NCBI GenBank assembly: GCA_028687585.1
Contig: JAQTZV010000012.1
Coordinates: forward strand, 87,745 to 151,744
DNA length: 64,000 nucleotides
Reading direction: 5' to 3'
Origin: Desulfuromonadaceae bacterium
Lineage (GTDB): Bacteria; Desulfobacterota; Desulfuromonadia; Geobacterales; Pseudopelobacteraceae
Numbering within the stretch: the first letter of the stretch is position 1; each line of letters starts with the position of its first letter. A model generated the notes under the pieces. The model saw only the letters and a list, made by a program, of their open reading frames with translations, did no database searches and was not told where the DNA came from. Position numbers and translations under genes: made by a program. This document shows, in pieces, positions 23,617 through 33,279 of this stretch.

Positions 23617-23647
23617 AAAGCCCCTGAGAAATCGGGGGCTTTTTTTT
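23617..23647 (+). terminator. Intrinsic terminator after tRNA-Ser
   Basis: AAAGCCCC and GGGGGCTTT form a stem around TGAGAAATC, followed by a run of eight T residues. It lies about 33 bases downstream of the tRNA. Confidence 0.9.
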
Positions 23648-23949
23648 GAATATACCGCTTGTTTATTTGCCTTGATTACCAGCTCTCTTTTCAATGACAA
23701 GAATTAGCACAGGTGTGCTGAACATTATCCCACCCGGTGCTTGATGCTACATTCTTCACTCCGTTGTCACAGAACAACATCTGACGCATGGTTCATCCCA
23801 CTGTTATGGGGTAGAAATAGCGGAGAATTCTTAACTGAATATGAAGGAAAGAAGTATTTTTAAAAAAAAGTTACGGAATGTTTTTTGGGGGGGCTGCTAT
23901 AGGGGAATATCAGGTGATGAACGGTAAGAAGTTTTGTGCCGATATACGA
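23648..23949. other. Intergenic region, nothing identified
   Basis: No coding region, repeat or regulatory site can be supported. The ORF running through 23878-24276 is antisense to the histidine kinase. Confidence 0.6.
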
Positions 23950-25266
23950 TTAATTGAGCGGATAACGTGGAAGTTTAATGGTCACCTTCAGTCCTTTCCC
24001 TGTGGCTGTCTCGCCAAGTGCGATGCTGCCGTCATGCCTTATAACGGCGGATTTGACGATAGCCATGCCAAGGCCACAGCCGGTGGCATCCGTGCGCTGA
24101 CCACGATTAAATCGATCAAAAATCAGCTCTCTTTTTTCGAGCGGGATACCAGGGCCGGTGTCGGCGACTTCTATAACAACCGTACGTTCGGTGTTGCGTG
24201 CTGTCACATCGACTTTGCCGCCAGGCAACGTATAGCGTATGGCATTATCAACCAGATTGCTGATCATGGCCCGTAACGCATCAGGTTCTCCCGTGATTAT
24301 AACCGGTTCATCGTCCTGTGCCGCAAGCGTAATCCCCTTGTCTGCCGCAATCCGGGACTGTTCAGAGATGATCTCTGTTACCAGGCTGTTGATCGAAACT
24401 TCTCTGATGGTGAAGCGTGGCGCTTCCGGTTCAACGCGCGCCAGCGCAAGAAGCTGGCCGACCAGCCGGGCAGCCCGATTAACTCCTGATTTTAGCTTAT
24501 CCAGCGCCTCGATACGTTCCTCTTCTCCGGAACTCTGTTCCAGGATGCGCAGTTGCAGCGTTATTGCAGTCAGTGGTGTCCGGAGTTCATGGGCGGCGTC
24601 AGCGACAAAGCGCTTCTGGATATCAAAAGCATGTCCAAGTTGGTCAAACAGATAGTTGAGCCGTTTGACTAATGGGAGAATCTCAACCGGCAGGTCATGT
24701 TCCGGGAGCGGTTCCAGTGATGTTGGTGAGAGCCGCGCCACGCCATTTGCAATCCTGTTGAGCGGAGTGAGCGCATGGCGGACTACTATCCAGATTATCA
24801 CGGCAAGTACAGCGAAAATAATACATATGGGAATCATGGTACGCTGGATAAAGGAAACACTCATTTCCTGGCGTGCCGTTAATGATTGGGATACCTGTAT
24901 GGTTCGCCCCAGATGCGAAATGAGATACACCCGCCACTGCTCGTTCCCGGCGGAAATAGTGTGCAAACCGGTAGTTGTTGCGCGCGGAAGAGTGGTGTTC
25001 TGGCGTGATGTATAGATGAGAGTGCCGGACGGATCCCAAACCTGAACGGTGAAGCCTTCATCCTTTTCATAGTCGGAAGCTGCTGCGGGTTGCAGATCAA
25101 AGGTTTTCTGATCGCGGTGTGAAAGGGCTATTTGATAGAGTTGGTAGTCAAAGAGCTCACTGATTTCTTCATGGACTTCCATGTATGAGCTGACACCGAT
25201 CAGCACGGCAGACACGGTCAGCGCCGTGAGGAGCAGCGCAAGAAGCTGTCGGTTGATAGATCTCAT
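23950..25266 (-). CDS. Sensor histidine kinase (QseC/PmrB-like)
   Basis: The 438-residue membrane kinase has two transmembrane helices (about residues 8-28 and 145-165) that flank a periplasmic sensor of about 115 residues. HAMP follows, then HisKA with FVADAAHELRTPLTAITLQ (phospho-His) and HATPase with NLVDNAIRYTLPGG (N box) and DTGPGIP (G1 box). It phosphorylates the response regulator encoded just upstream; the genes overlap by 4 bases. The ligand is unknown. The architecture matches kinases that sense envelope or metal stress, but specificity cannot be read from sequence. Confidence 0.93.
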   Translation of the reverse strand: MRSINRQLLALLLTALTVSAVLIGVSSYMEVHEEISELFDYQLYQIALSHRDQKTFDLQPAAASDYEKDEGFTVQVWDPSGTLIYTSRQNTTLPRATTTGLHTISAGNEQWRVYLISHLGRTIQVSQSLTARQEMSVSFIQRTMIPICIIFAVLAVIIWIVVRHALTPLNRIANGVARLSPTSLEPLPEHDLPVEILPLVKRLNYLFDQLGHAFDIQKRFVADAAHELRTPLTAITLQLRILEQSSGEEERIEALDKLKSGVNRAARLVGQLLALARVEPEAPRFTIREVSINSLVTEIISEQSRIAADKGITLAAQDDEPVIITGEPDALRAMISNLVDNAIRYTLPGGKVDVTARNTERTVVIEVADTGPGIPLEKRELIFDRFNRGQRTDATGCGLGMAIVKSAVIRHDGSIALGETATGKGLKVTIKLPRYPLN

Positions 25267-25928
25267 GTTTTATCGACCACCTGATAGCCGATTCCGCGTA
25301 CGGTACGAATCAGGTTCTGGCCGATTTTTTTTCTTAAATTGTGGATATGTACTTCAATGGCATTGCTTTCAACCTCTTCGTCCCAGCCGTATAAACGTTC
25401 TTCAAGCTGTTCACGTGAAACGGTCGCTCCAGGTCGCTCCAGCAGATGGGTGATAATGGAGAACTCACGCTGCGAAAGCTTGATCGCCTTTTCATGACAC
25501 CATAGTTCATGTGTTGCCGGGTTAAGTGTTAACGGTCCAAATGTTATTACAGGCTCTACTCTGCCATCCCGACGTCGCAGGAGTGCCCTGATGCGTGCTG
25601 CCAGCTCATCCGGGTCAAACGGCTTGACCAGATAGTCATCTGCGCCACTATCCAATCCGGCAATTCGATCACTGACTGCGTCTCGGGCCGTCAAGATGAT
25701 GACGGGAGTCGCATCCTTTCTTCTGCGCAGATCAGATAAAATATCCAGTCCGCTTTTTCCCCCGGGCAATTTCAAGTCAAGCAACACAAGATCATATGAT
25801 AATGAGTTTAGTGCCAACCCTGCTTCTTCAGCATCCTGCACCCAATCCACTGCAAAGGATTCCAGTCGCAAAATGCGCTGCACGGCATCGCCCAACATCG
25901 GATCGTCTTCGACCAGCAGCAGTCTCAT
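25263..25928 (-). CDS. OmpR-family response regulator
   Basis: The 221-residue product has a receiver domain (MRLLLVEDDPMLG, phospho-Asp in YDLVLLDLKLPGG, Lys in LVKPFDPDEL). A winged-helix DNA-binding domain follows (LSQREFSIITHLLERPG, later VHIHNLRKKIG, then TVRGIGYQV). It controls transcription when phosphorylated by the adjacent kinase. The AMIN-domain gene upstream ends 9 bases before it, so the three probably share a transcript. Confidence 0.95.
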   Translation of the reverse strand: MRLLLVEDDPMLGDAVQRILRLESFAVDWVQDAEEAGLALNSLSYDLVLLDLKLPGGKSGLDILSDLRRRKDATPVIILTARDAVSDRIAGLDSGADDYLVKPFDPDELAARIRALLRRRDGRVEPVITFGPLTLNPATHELWCHEKAIKLSQREFSIITHLLERPGATVSREQLEERLYGWDEEVESNAIEVHIHNLRKKIGQNLIRTVRGIGYQVVDKT

Positions 25929-25937
25929 GTTTCAACG

Positions 25938-26915
25938 CTACTTAAAATTTATCCGCAGACCATATGCCATTTTAGTAATGGTATGAGAAGGAAATCCGGC
26001 TTTGCTGGAATCCATTACAACACGAATATTAGTTGGAGAGACACCGATGCGGACTTTTGAGATCCCGAACTTATTGATGGCAGCAGTCATTGGTTTCTGG
26101 TTTGTATTGTCAGTGGCGATATCGATGACCAGACGATCCGGGGAATTTAATTTCAATGTCTTGTAATCAGGTATCGCCTGGTTCGCACGTATTTCAATGA
26201 ATGTTGCGCCGGTTACAATCTCTTTTATGGTCAGTGCTGCAGAAGGTGCCGGGGCGGCGGTAACCGGAACAACCGGCTCTAGCTTCGGTGTTTGCGCCGT
26301 TGGTGCTGCTGAGAGTTCAGTCCCGCTATCTGTTTTTGTTGTCGAGGTTTTAGCGGTTGGAATAATTGATGCGACTTCCGGTTCATCGAGTCCTAGTGGA
26401 TCTTCTTCTTGAGGAGCTCCCGTGGCTGCAGGTGATGCTATCATTGATACTGGTTCGGGAACCGTCATTGGTTTGATCTCCGGTTTCAGTTCCGGGCTGG
26501 CTTCCGGTTTACTTGCCGCAGATGTTGATCCACCAAATGTTACCGTCAGTAATTTGCGATCAGGAGAGGCACTTACGGAAATATCTGCTTCCGAAACGAG
26601 ATTGAAAATAATTCTACTGACTACGATGCCGGAAAACTGGGCCTTATCAACACTGATGCTTGATACCACGCCTTTGTTTACGACAATCAATGGCTCGACT
26701 TTTTCCGGATCGGCTTCTGCAATGTCGACTACTGCCCGGGCTTGTCCGGGCAGTTTGTAATACGTGTACGTCATTGGAATGTCAGCTGAAATTTCAATAG
26801 ATACGGAACCTCCAGCAACAACCGGTTTGACATCAAGCAGTTCAGCCGCGAAGAGAGTGGACTGCATGCATATCAGTACCGCAATAAGTTGCACGGCAGT
26901 AAACGCTTTTTTCAT
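25938..26915 (-). CDS. Periplasmic protein with two AMIN-type domains
   Basis: The 325-residue product has a signal peptide (FTAVQLIAVLICMQSTLFAA). A first AMIN-like domain spans about residues 23-130 (YYKLPGQARAVVDIAEAD). A low-complexity Pro/Ala/Thr/Glu linker follows, then a second AMIN-like domain at about 230-325 (YKTLKLNSPDRLVIDIATD). AMIN domains bind peptidoglycan and localise proteins such as PilQ and AmiC. No amidase or secretin domain is attached, so it may be an adaptor for a pilus or envelope complex. The next genes encode the two-component system. Confidence 0.8.
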   Translation of the reverse strand: MKKAFTAVQLIAVLICMQSTLFAAELLDVKPVVAGGSVSIEISADIPMTYTYYKLPGQARAVVDIAEADPEKVEPLIVVNKGVVSSISVDKAQFSGIVVSRIIFNLVSEADISVSASPDRKLLTVTFGGSTSAASKPEASPELKPEIKPMTVPEPVSMIASPAATGAPQEEDPLGLDEPEVASIIPTAKTSTTKTDSGTELSAAPTAQTPKLEPVVPVTAAPAPSAALTIKEIVTGATFIEIRANQAIPDYKTLKLNSPDRLVIDIATDNTNQKPMTAAINKFGISKVRIGVSPTNIRVVMDSSKAGFPSHTITKMAYGLRINFK

Positions 26916-26982
26916 CTGGTAAACCTCCGGAGTGTAAGTTCAATGAAGTTCGAATAAAGATGTTGGCAAAAATTATTATTGG

Positions 26983-28746
26983 TTATTTCAGCCCGAAATC
27001 ATTCAGGTCATCGTCTGAAAAATCAAGTAAGTCCGAAATGTTTGTTGCGTCGAGGCGTGAACTAATGTCTTTGAAACCAGGAATTACGGCGTTAATCTCG
27101 TTGAAAAGAGCATGTGCCTCTTCTGTCTTTCCCACCGTTTCGTATCCGGTCGCCAACTCATATTTCACCGTGCAGCTCTCTTCCGGAGTGAGACCTGGTT
27201 TTAATAGAGCCAGCAGTATCGTGGTGGCTTTTTCCAATTCACCACGCTCTCTCAGACAAACGCACTGCATTATCAGGCATCCTACCAGCAGTGAAGGGTC
27301 TTGAGAAGCCTGATGAAATTCATTGAGTGCCTCATCGTATAAGCCCATCTCTTTAAAAGCCTGTCCAAGGTCAAAATGCGATTGGGCGTCAGAATTTTCC
27401 TGTTCGTTGCTGAACTTTACACCTCGCGGAGCAGAGTTAACGGTATCAAACAGGGCGCCGACAGAGTCAAGCCAGTTTTCATTAGATGATGAATTAGCGG
27501 CCCCCTCTTCCAATACGCTAAAGGGGGAGTCGATCTCGATCTCGACCTCGACCTCTTCATCAAACAACGGCGATGTGGTCACCATATCTTCAGAGAAACC
27601 AGCTTCAGGAGTCTCAACACCCGGAAGAGCAGTCGATGAACCCTGTTCGGCGGAGATGCTTTGTTTGCCGAGTGACACCGTATGCAACGATTTTAGCTTT
27701 GATGTCAGTGAAACTTTTTCGCCTTCATTTCCGGCAGCAGTAGCAACTCTGAGGAGCCCTTCCAGAACTTTTGTATTGATTGGATCTGATTTGTCAAGGG
27801 CATGATATATCTGCTCAAGTTGCTGCAGGAAACCAGCTGAAATAAGGGTTGATTCGTATTGATCAAGTAACTCAAGAGCCGATGTGAGATTCTGTTCCGC
27901 AGTCGTTGACGAGATGAGGCCAAGCATGGCGACCGGTTCTGCAGGAAAATATTTGAGATAATGCTGATACGCTATTTTGACCTTCTGTGGTTGATCAAGA
28001 AGTTTGTACGCTTGTATTGTCAGTTCCCAGACACCTTTGTTGTTGGGATTGCTCCGGAGAAGATTCTGGAGACTGCCTATCGCTGTTGTGGCATTGCCCT
28101 GGCGGATCTGTTCAGAAAGCACCTCAAACAAAAAGTCCGGCTTCTCGGAGAAAAGTTGCTGAACGCGAGAACAAACTTTGGAAAGGGTTATATTGTCACT
28201 GCGTTCTATAAGCAGAGCCGCCGTTTTTATGAATACGGCATATGCCTCGGTTTTTTTCCCCTGTTGAACATAGGCTTCTGCCAGTTTGATTTTAATTGGG
28301 ATATTTTGCGGATCAACGTTTTGCATCCTGTCAAGGATGTTCAGCGCCTCGGGAACGTTATGAGACTTTTCATAGTATTCGTATATGAGTTTATATTCCG
28401 AAATAGCATTTGCAACGAGGCCATGTTTTTCATTAAGTTCGGCAAGCGTCAATGAAAGTGAAATATCGGCGGGGAAAAGTTTCTGCAGCTGTTTGTAAAC
28501 AGCGATAGCTTTAAGATAAAAACCGTTTTTTGAGAAATGTTTGGCAACGGTTTCAAATTCTTTACGGGCATCATCATTACGCGCACATTTAATGAGCAGC
28601 TCTGCGAACTTTTGGCGATGGTTAATGGCCGCAGGTTCTAATACAATAATCTGCTCGTAGGCTTTGGCCGCTTTGTCAAATTGACCGCGAGACGCAAACT
28701 TTTGAGCTTCTTCGATCAGCGTATCTTTTTTTGAGCTGGCCGCCAT
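26983..28746 (-). CDS. Large TPR-repeat protein
   Basis: The 587-residue product is built of tetratricopeptide repeats. N-terminal units at about residues 14-200 include FASRGQFDKAAKAYEQII and FYLKAIAVYKQLQKLFP. An acidic, Ser-rich linker lies near 390-430, and C-terminal repeats contain FDLGQAFKEMGLYDEALNEF. It ends with an acidic Phe/Leu-rich tail (DLLDFSDDDLNDFGLK). No signal peptide is present, so it acts in the cytoplasm as a scaffold. Similar proteins occur near type IV pilus or secretion genes in Geobacter, which suits the AMIN neighbour. Confidence 0.85.
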   Translation of the reverse strand: MAASSKKDTLIEEAQKFASRGQFDKAAKAYEQIIVLEPAAINHRQKFAELLIKCARNDDARKEFETVAKHFSKNGFYLKAIAVYKQLQKLFPADISLSLTLAELNEKHGLVANAISEYKLIYEYYEKSHNVPEALNILDRMQNVDPQNIPIKIKLAEAYVQQGKKTEAYAVFIKTAALLIERSDNITLSKVCSRVQQLFSEKPDFLFEVLSEQIRQGNATTAIGSLQNLLRSNPNNKGVWELTIQAYKLLDQPQKVKIAYQHYLKYFPAEPVAMLGLISSTTAEQNLTSALELLDQYESTLISAGFLQQLEQIYHALDKSDPINTKVLEGLLRVATAAGNEGEKVSLTSKLKSLHTVSLGKQSISAEQGSSTALPGVETPEAGFSEDMVTTSPLFDEEVEVEIEIDSPFSVLEEGAANSSSNENWLDSVGALFDTVNSAPRGVKFSNEQENSDAQSHFDLGQAFKEMGLYDEALNEFHQASQDPSLLVGCLIMQCVCLRERGELEKATTILLALLKPGLTPEESCTVKYELATGYETVGKTEEAHALFNEINAVIPGFKDISSRLDATNISDLLDFSDDDLNDFGLK

Positions 28747-28997
28747 AGTTTTCCTCGAGCGTGGTAAGCGGGAAGTTGACCAAATCAGTAACGTCTGAAG
28801 ACAAGGTAATAGCTACTGTAGCAGTACGGTTTTGTCAAGCTTAATATCTTGGTTATATTAGGATATTCAGCGTTTTAAGTGGTTTTATTTTGCTTTGACA
28901 TGCCCCATAAAATCCTTTACGGTACGGCAGTCATTTTGTTTCAACCATTAATATGCGGCGCATATGAGTCCGTGAATTTTAATCTGGAGGCTGTGGG
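28747..28997. other. Divergent intergenic region
   Basis: This holds the start regions of the divergent TPR gene and the 28998 gene. A possible plus-strand -35 (TTGACA near 28896) has a weak -10 (TACGGT) 17 bases on. GCTACTGTAGC is a short palindrome near 28811. Nothing else is supported. Confidence 0.4.
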
Positions 28998-29954
28998 ATG
29001 CGTTTCCTGCCGAAAGCAAATCCGCTTTACGAAAAAACTCCCGCCAATAGTGTAATTATTCCTGATGTTTTTGAAAAACTTGGCATCGGCGGGTTTACCG
29101 GGTATGTACATCACACGGCCCCGGAATTTGAGTTCTATGGAGTTTTCGCCCATGGGAAGTTGCTGTGTGCCCACAGTTGTAGTGGCACGAGGGATAAGTC
29201 GGGTTTTGAAGCTCTTGTTTTTCTGTGTGATGCGGTGATCGCGACTGGCGGCGAAATTAATGTGTACCGCATGACTACTGATCTTGCGGTATGTGCTCAC
29301 GCCCAGATTGTCGGCACTCGACTATTTAGTGGTGAAGAGGTACGGCAGGTTGATATTAAAGGTGTTCTGGCCCGTCTGAGAAGTCAGGGACTGAACGGGG
29401 TGGTACGCTTTTACACAACGGAACGCTCCGCCATGATGTTTTATAAAGATGGAGTGCCGATTGGTTTTTACCACGATGAAGCCGACTCAATTGAATCCTC
29501 TTCGGATGAAGCACGGAAAATTGCCGCGTTGCCTGGTGCGCGTGTAGAAGTTTGCACCACCAGGACACTTGAAGAGTTGCTGGAATATGACTTGCTGCAG
29601 ATGGTTAACCTCCCGAAGTTATGGGAATCAGCTCTGGCACGTTGCGTTGCGGCTCGCCTGAAAACTGCTCATGATGTTGAGCCACCTGTTACACGGCCAG
29701 GTGAACAAAAGCTGCTGGAACTGGTTGATGATATTTCTGAAGTTGCTGCAGCCTATCTTTCACGGGCGGGTCGAGTCATTGTTGAAAAAAGAATCAAGGA
29801 GCTGGGCGGCCCTTTGTTACTGCTTGATCAGGGGAAGCGCGCGCAATTTCTTGCGCTCGTCGAAGCAGATTCCATGGAAATTGACAGTCATGCCCGTATT
29901 GACGAAATGATTGACCTGATGAGATCAGAAATTACCGGCCGGCTTGCAGTTTAA
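28998..29954 (+). CDS. Conserved cytoplasmic protein, possibly DUF4388-related
   Basis: The 318-residue product has no signal or membrane segment. Its centre (VLARLRSQGLNGVVRFYTTE, then MMFYKDGVPIGFYHDEAD) resembles the effector-display strands of DUF4388-type proteins, in which a product or dye-like ligand is shown through F-x-D-G. The N-terminal and C-terminal parts are not recognised. The ATG at 28998 has GGAGG upstream. It opens the plus-strand run that includes dedA, trmJ and the isoprenoid genes. A signalling or motility-related role is only a suggestion. Confidence 0.65.
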   Translation: MRFLPKANPLYEKTPANSVIIPDVFEKLGIGGFTGYVHHTAPEFEFYGVFAHGKLLCAHSCSGTRDKSGFEALVFLCDAVIATGGEINVYRMTTDLAVCAHAQIVGTRLFSGEEVRQVDIKGVLARLRSQGLNGVVRFYTTERSAMMFYKDGVPIGFYHDEADSIESSSDEARKIAALPGARVEVCTTRTLEELLEYDLLQMVNLPKLWESALARCVAARLKTAHDVEPPVTRPGEQKLLELVDDISEVAAAYLSRAGRVIVEKRIKELGGPLLLLDQGKRAQFLALVEADSMEIDSHARIDEMIDLMRSEITGRLAV

Positions 29955-29978
29955 TGGTCGAAACAACAGGGACTAGCC

Positions 29979-30614
29979 GTGCACGTTCAGCAGATTCTTA
30001 AAGAATACCTGGAGATTCACGGATACTGGGTGTTGTTTGTCGGAACGTTTCTTGAGGGTGAAGCCATTCTGCTCCTGGCCGGTTTTCTGGCTTTTCAGGG
30101 GTACCTGGATATTGTAGGTGTTATAAGTACCGCCTGGGCCGGATCTTTCCTTGGTGATCAGTGTTATTTCTTCCTTGGCCGTTTCAAGGGGAGATTGCTG
30201 CTCAAACGTTTTCACTCTATTGCCAAAAAATTTCGTCTGGCACTTAAGCTTATAGAAAGATACGGTAATTTTGTCGCGTTCATTTCCCGCTTTACCTATG
30301 GATTCAGAATCGTTCTGCCAATAATACTCGGCATGACCAATCTTGCTCCCCGTACATTTTTCCTGATAAATCTGGCCAGCGCTCTTATCTGGGCGATTGC
30401 CTTTTCTCTTGGGGGGTATCTGTTTGGTAAAAGCGCTTCGCTACTGCTGGACAACGTCAGCAGCTATGAGCATTACCTCGTTTTAGCCCTGCTCTGCTTC
30501 ATCGGTCTGGCGTGGTCTGCTCATGTCTACCACGTATGGAAGCTCAAAAAACCGGCCAGAGATCGATTAGCCCGGATGCGGTCCCTTCATACTTCTCGAA
30601 AGGTGCACTCTTGA
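29979..30614 (+). CDS. DedA/SNARE-associated family membrane protein
   Basis: The 211-residue integral membrane protein has four to five hydrophobic segments and DedA motifs: FLEGEAILLLAGFLAFQG, GDQCYFFLGR, FISRFTYGFRIVLPIILGM. Members act as lipid scramblases or flippases that support envelope integrity and drug tolerance. The GTG at 29979 is the best start in the frame. The C-terminus is basic (KLKKPARDRLARMR). The stop overlaps the TTG start of trmJ. Confidence 0.88.
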   Translation: MHVQQILKEYLEIHGYWVLFVGTFLEGEAILLLAGFLAFQGYLDIVGVISTAWAGSFLGDQCYFFLGRFKGRLLLKRFHSIAKKFRLALKLIERYGNFVAFISRFTYGFRIVLPIILGMTNLAPRTFFLINLASALIWAIAFSLGGYLFGKSASLLLDNVSSYEHYLVLALLCFIGLAWSAHVYHVWKLKKPARDRLARMRSLHTSRKVHS

Positions 30615-31345
30615 TCAAAGATATCATCATTATTCTGGTTGAACCCCAATCACCCGGTAATATCGGTATGGCCTGCCGGGCCATGAAAAATATGGGTGTT
30701 ACCCAGTTAAGAATCGTCAAAGGTTGTAACCGGTTTGACTCGGAAGCGCTCAAATTCGCTGTTGCTGCACGTGATCTGCTTGAATCGGCAGTGGTTTACC
30801 CCGATCTTGCCGCAGCCATGTCCGACTGCACCCTGACGGTCGGCACTACCAGGAGACATGGTAAATACCGCCAGGAGATTCTATCTCCCGCAGAGGTGTC
30901 AAGTCATCTCAGGGAGCAGGCTGCTCCCGACTGCAGGGCAGCTATTGTTTTCGGGCGCGAGGACAGTGGCTTGACGACAGAAGAGCTCTCTCTCTGCCGC
31001 TGGCATGCCACTATTCCGACATCGCGCGAATATGGTTCGCTCAATCTGGCGCAGTCGGTGCTGCTTTTTTGCTACGAACTTGGCAAAGCGTCAGAATCAG
31101 CCGGGGGGGGGCGTCCGCTTGACCTGGCTAAATCCGGTGAGATGGAGTCTCTCTTTGGTCACTTTAATGCGACGCTGAACAAAATTGGTTTTCTCAATGA
31201 ACAGAATCCCGAGCACATGATGCGCTCACTGCGGAGAATATTTTTCCGGGCGAATCTTGACAGTCGCGAAGTAACGGTGTTGCGCGGGATGCTGACACAG
31301 ATAGATTGGGCCAGTTCGGCTTTTGACGGGAGAAAGCGCTCGTGA
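30611..31345 (+). CDS. trmJ: TrmJ-like SPOUT tRNA/rRNA methyltransferase
   Basis: The 244-residue enzyme has the SPOUT signatures IILVEPQSPGNIGMACRAMK, IVFGREDSGLTTEEL and SLNLAQSVLLFCYEL. That fits TrmJ (2'-O-methylation of tRNA position 32) or a related family member. I start at TTG 30611, which overlaps the DedA stop (TTGA) and has AAAGGTG upstream. The frame has no ATG near the domain, and the ORF-track start lies inside dedA. A helical C-terminal domain follows the SPOUT fold. Confidence 0.9.
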   Translation: MIKDIIIILVEPQSPGNIGMACRAMKNMGVTQLRIVKGCNRFDSEALKFAVAARDLLESAVVYPDLAAAMSDCTLTVGTTRRHGKYRQEILSPAEVSSHLREQAAPDCRAAIVFGREDSGLTTEELSLCRWHATIPTSREYGSLNLAQSVLLFCYELGKASESAGGGRPLDLAKSGEMESLFGHFNATLNKIGFLNEQNPEHMMRSLRRIFFRANLDSREVTVLRGMLTQIDWASSAFDGRKRS

Positions 31346-31623
31346 CTGCGACAACAATCGGGCTGGTGGCCGGAACACTTACCAGCATTGCTGCCATTCC
31401 GCAGGTGATAAAAACAGTGAAAACCCGCCATGTCCGCGATATCTCCATCTGGCAGCCGCTCCTGTTGTCATTCGGCGTTGCTCTTTGGATGGTATACGGA
31501 ATTCTTATCGGGGACTTACCGTTGATACTTGCCAATATTACTCCTTTAGTATGTAATGTTATCCTGACCGGTATGAAACTGCGCTATGGCAAGGAAGATT
31601 GTTTAATACCAAGCGAGCCATAA
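31342..31623 (+). CDS. SemiSWEET (PQ-loop) transporter
   Basis: The 93-residue membrane protein has three hydrophobic helices and the PQ-loop motif in AAIPQVIKTVKTRHVRDIS. SemiSWEETs dimerise to form a sugar uniporter in the inner membrane. The GTG start at 31342 overlaps the trmJ stop. The substrate cannot be read from the sequence. Confidence 0.88.
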   Translation: MTATTIGLVAGTLTSIAAIPQVIKTVKTRHVRDISIWQPLLLSFGVALWMVYGILIGDLPLILANITPLVCNVILTGMKLRYGKEDCLIPSEP

Positions 31624-31625
31624 AT

Positions 31626-32975
31626 TTGGACATCTTCTCTGAAAAAACAATTCTCACGGTAAGCCGATTGACCGCTCTGCTTCGTGGAGTCCTTGAGGAA
31701 AACTTCGAGCAGCTCTGGCTGCAGGGGGAGGCTTCTAATATTTCCTACCCTTCTTCAGGTCATTGTTATTTTACCCTGAAGGATCCTGGTGCACAGATCC
31801 GCTGCGTGATGTTCAAGAGCGCCGTAAAGAATCTTAAATTCCGTTTGACTGATGGCATGGAACTGATTGCACGTGGTCGGATTTCAGTATATGACCAGCG
31901 CGGCGAATACCAACTGATCTGCGAGTACGTGGAACCGGCGGGAATCGGCGCCCTTCAGGCCGCCTTTGTACAATTAAAGGAAAAACTTGCTCTCGAGGGG
32001 CTGTTTGCCGAAGCGCACAAGATTCCTCTCCCGCGTTTTCCCCGTAAAATCGGTGTGGTAACATCACCGACCGGCGCCGTTATCCGCGATATTCTGCATG
32101 TACTGAAGCGTCGTTTTGCCTCGCTGGATGTGCAGCTCTATCCGGTACGCGTTCAGGGGGAAGGGTCGGCGGTGGAAATTGCCGGGGCCATTGATGAGAT
32201 GAATCGTCTGGCCGAGGTTGACGTACTTATTGTCGGCCGTGGTGGTGGTTCACTCGAAGACTTGTGGGCATTTAATGAAGAGGTTGTGGCACGAGCCGTC
32301 TATCGGTCTGAAATTCCGGTTATCTCGGCTGTCGGGCACGAAACAGACTGGACAATGTGTGACTTTGTTGCCGATCTGCGGGCGCCAACGCCATCAGCAG
32401 CAGCCGAACTGGTGATTGCAAGCAGTGACGAACTTCGCAACCAGATCGATTCATTATCCGGCCGGGCAGTGAGGTCGGTCCAAACCCTGTTGAATGCTCA
32501 TATTGGCCGTCTTGAAGGCTTGCGGAGGGCACTGCATGATCCGCGTACTATGCTTGGCCATATGGCGCAACGAACGGATGATTTGACCGGAAGGCTTGAG
32601 CTGGGCCTGCGTGTTGCCGTCTCACGCCGCCGCGACCGTTTTGAGCGACTTCTGGATGCTCTGCAGCATAATGATCCGCTCGGCAGAATTGATGCCTTCC
32701 GCCAAAGGATTGCCCTGTTGACAATGCGCTCGGAAGGGCTGCTGGCACACCGTTTAGATGCTCTCAAGCAAGAGTTTTACGATAAGGCGGTGCGACTGGA
32801 GGTGCTGTCTCCGCTCAAAACGCTTGCTCGTGGCTACGCGATTGCCACCCGGGAGAACGTTCGATCAACCGTTACCGATGCCGGTTCGCTGACAATCGGT
32901 GAGCAACTGCGGGTGAAATTCCATCTCGGTGAGGCCCGCTGTCGGGTGGAATCACTGGAATCCGGTAAAACTTGA
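31626..32975 (+). CDS. xseA: Exodeoxyribonuclease VII large subunit
   Basis: The protein of about 449 residues has the N-terminal OB-fold (LWLQGEASNISYPSSGHCYF, later VYDQRGEYQLICE), the catalytic-core region (IGVVTSPTGAVIRDIL, LIVGRGGGSLEDLWAFNEE, SAVGHETDWTMCDFVADLRA) and a long coiled-coil tail. It degrades single-stranded DNA with XseB, encoded next. I prefer the TTG at 31626, after the SemiSWEET stop; the upstream TTG at 31599 is also possible. Its DUF-free domain order is complete. Confidence 0.93.
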   Translation: MDIFSEKTILTVSRLTALLRGVLEENFEQLWLQGEASNISYPSSGHCYFTLKDPGAQIRCVMFKSAVKNLKFRLTDGMELIARGRISVYDQRGEYQLICEYVEPAGIGALQAAFVQLKEKLALEGLFAEAHKIPLPRFPRKIGVVTSPTGAVIRDILHVLKRRFASLDVQLYPVRVQGEGSAVEIAGAIDEMNRLAEVDVLIVGRGGGSLEDLWAFNEEVVARAVYRSEIPVISAVGHETDWTMCDFVADLRAPTPSAAAELVIASSDELRNQIDSLSGRAVRSVQTLLNAHIGRLEGLRRALHDPRTMLGHMAQRTDDLTGRLELGLRVAVSRRRDRFERLLDALQHNDPLGRIDAFRQRIALLTMRSEGLLAHRLDALKQEFYDKAVRLEVLSPLKTLARGYAIATRENVRSTVTDAGSLTIGEQLRVKFHLGEARCRVESLESGKT

Positions 32976-33032
32976 CGCTCGACGCCATATCTATATACAA
33001 TCAAAAAACTATTTATGTGAGAGACCGCAACT

Positions 33033-33263
33033 ATGGCCACGGATAAATTTGAAGTATCACTTAAGAAACTGGAAGAAATAGTAACGCGTCTGGAAACCGG
33101 TTCTCTTTCGCTTGAGGATTCCCTGAAAGCTTTTGAAGAGGGGGTAAAGCATTCCGCTTTTTGCTCCAGCAGGCTTGACGAGGCTGAACGGCGGGTCGAA
33201 ATCCTTCTGAGACAGAAAGACGGTTCATTGAAGCGGGAGCCGTTTGAGCCGGATGAAGAGTAA
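33033..33263 (+). CDS. xseB: Exodeoxyribonuclease VII small subunit
   Basis: The 76-residue product matches XseB in size and sequence: FEVSLKKLEEIVTRLETG, LEDSLKAFEEGVK, and a second helix ending in ERRVEILL. It binds the XseA coiled coil. The gene lies 57 bases after xseA and 16 bases before ispA. Confidence 0.93.
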   Translation: MATDKFEVSLKKLEEIVTRLETGSLSLEDSLKAFEEGVKHSAFCSSRLDEAERRVEILLRQKDGSLKREPFEPDEE

Positions 33264-33279
33264 CAATAAAGGAATGCCG

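Noticed and set aside
23467-23700. Minus-strand ORF with GGETGIRTLDTG
   Set aside because: It is antisense to tRNA-Ser(GCU) and its terminator, a known false annotation.
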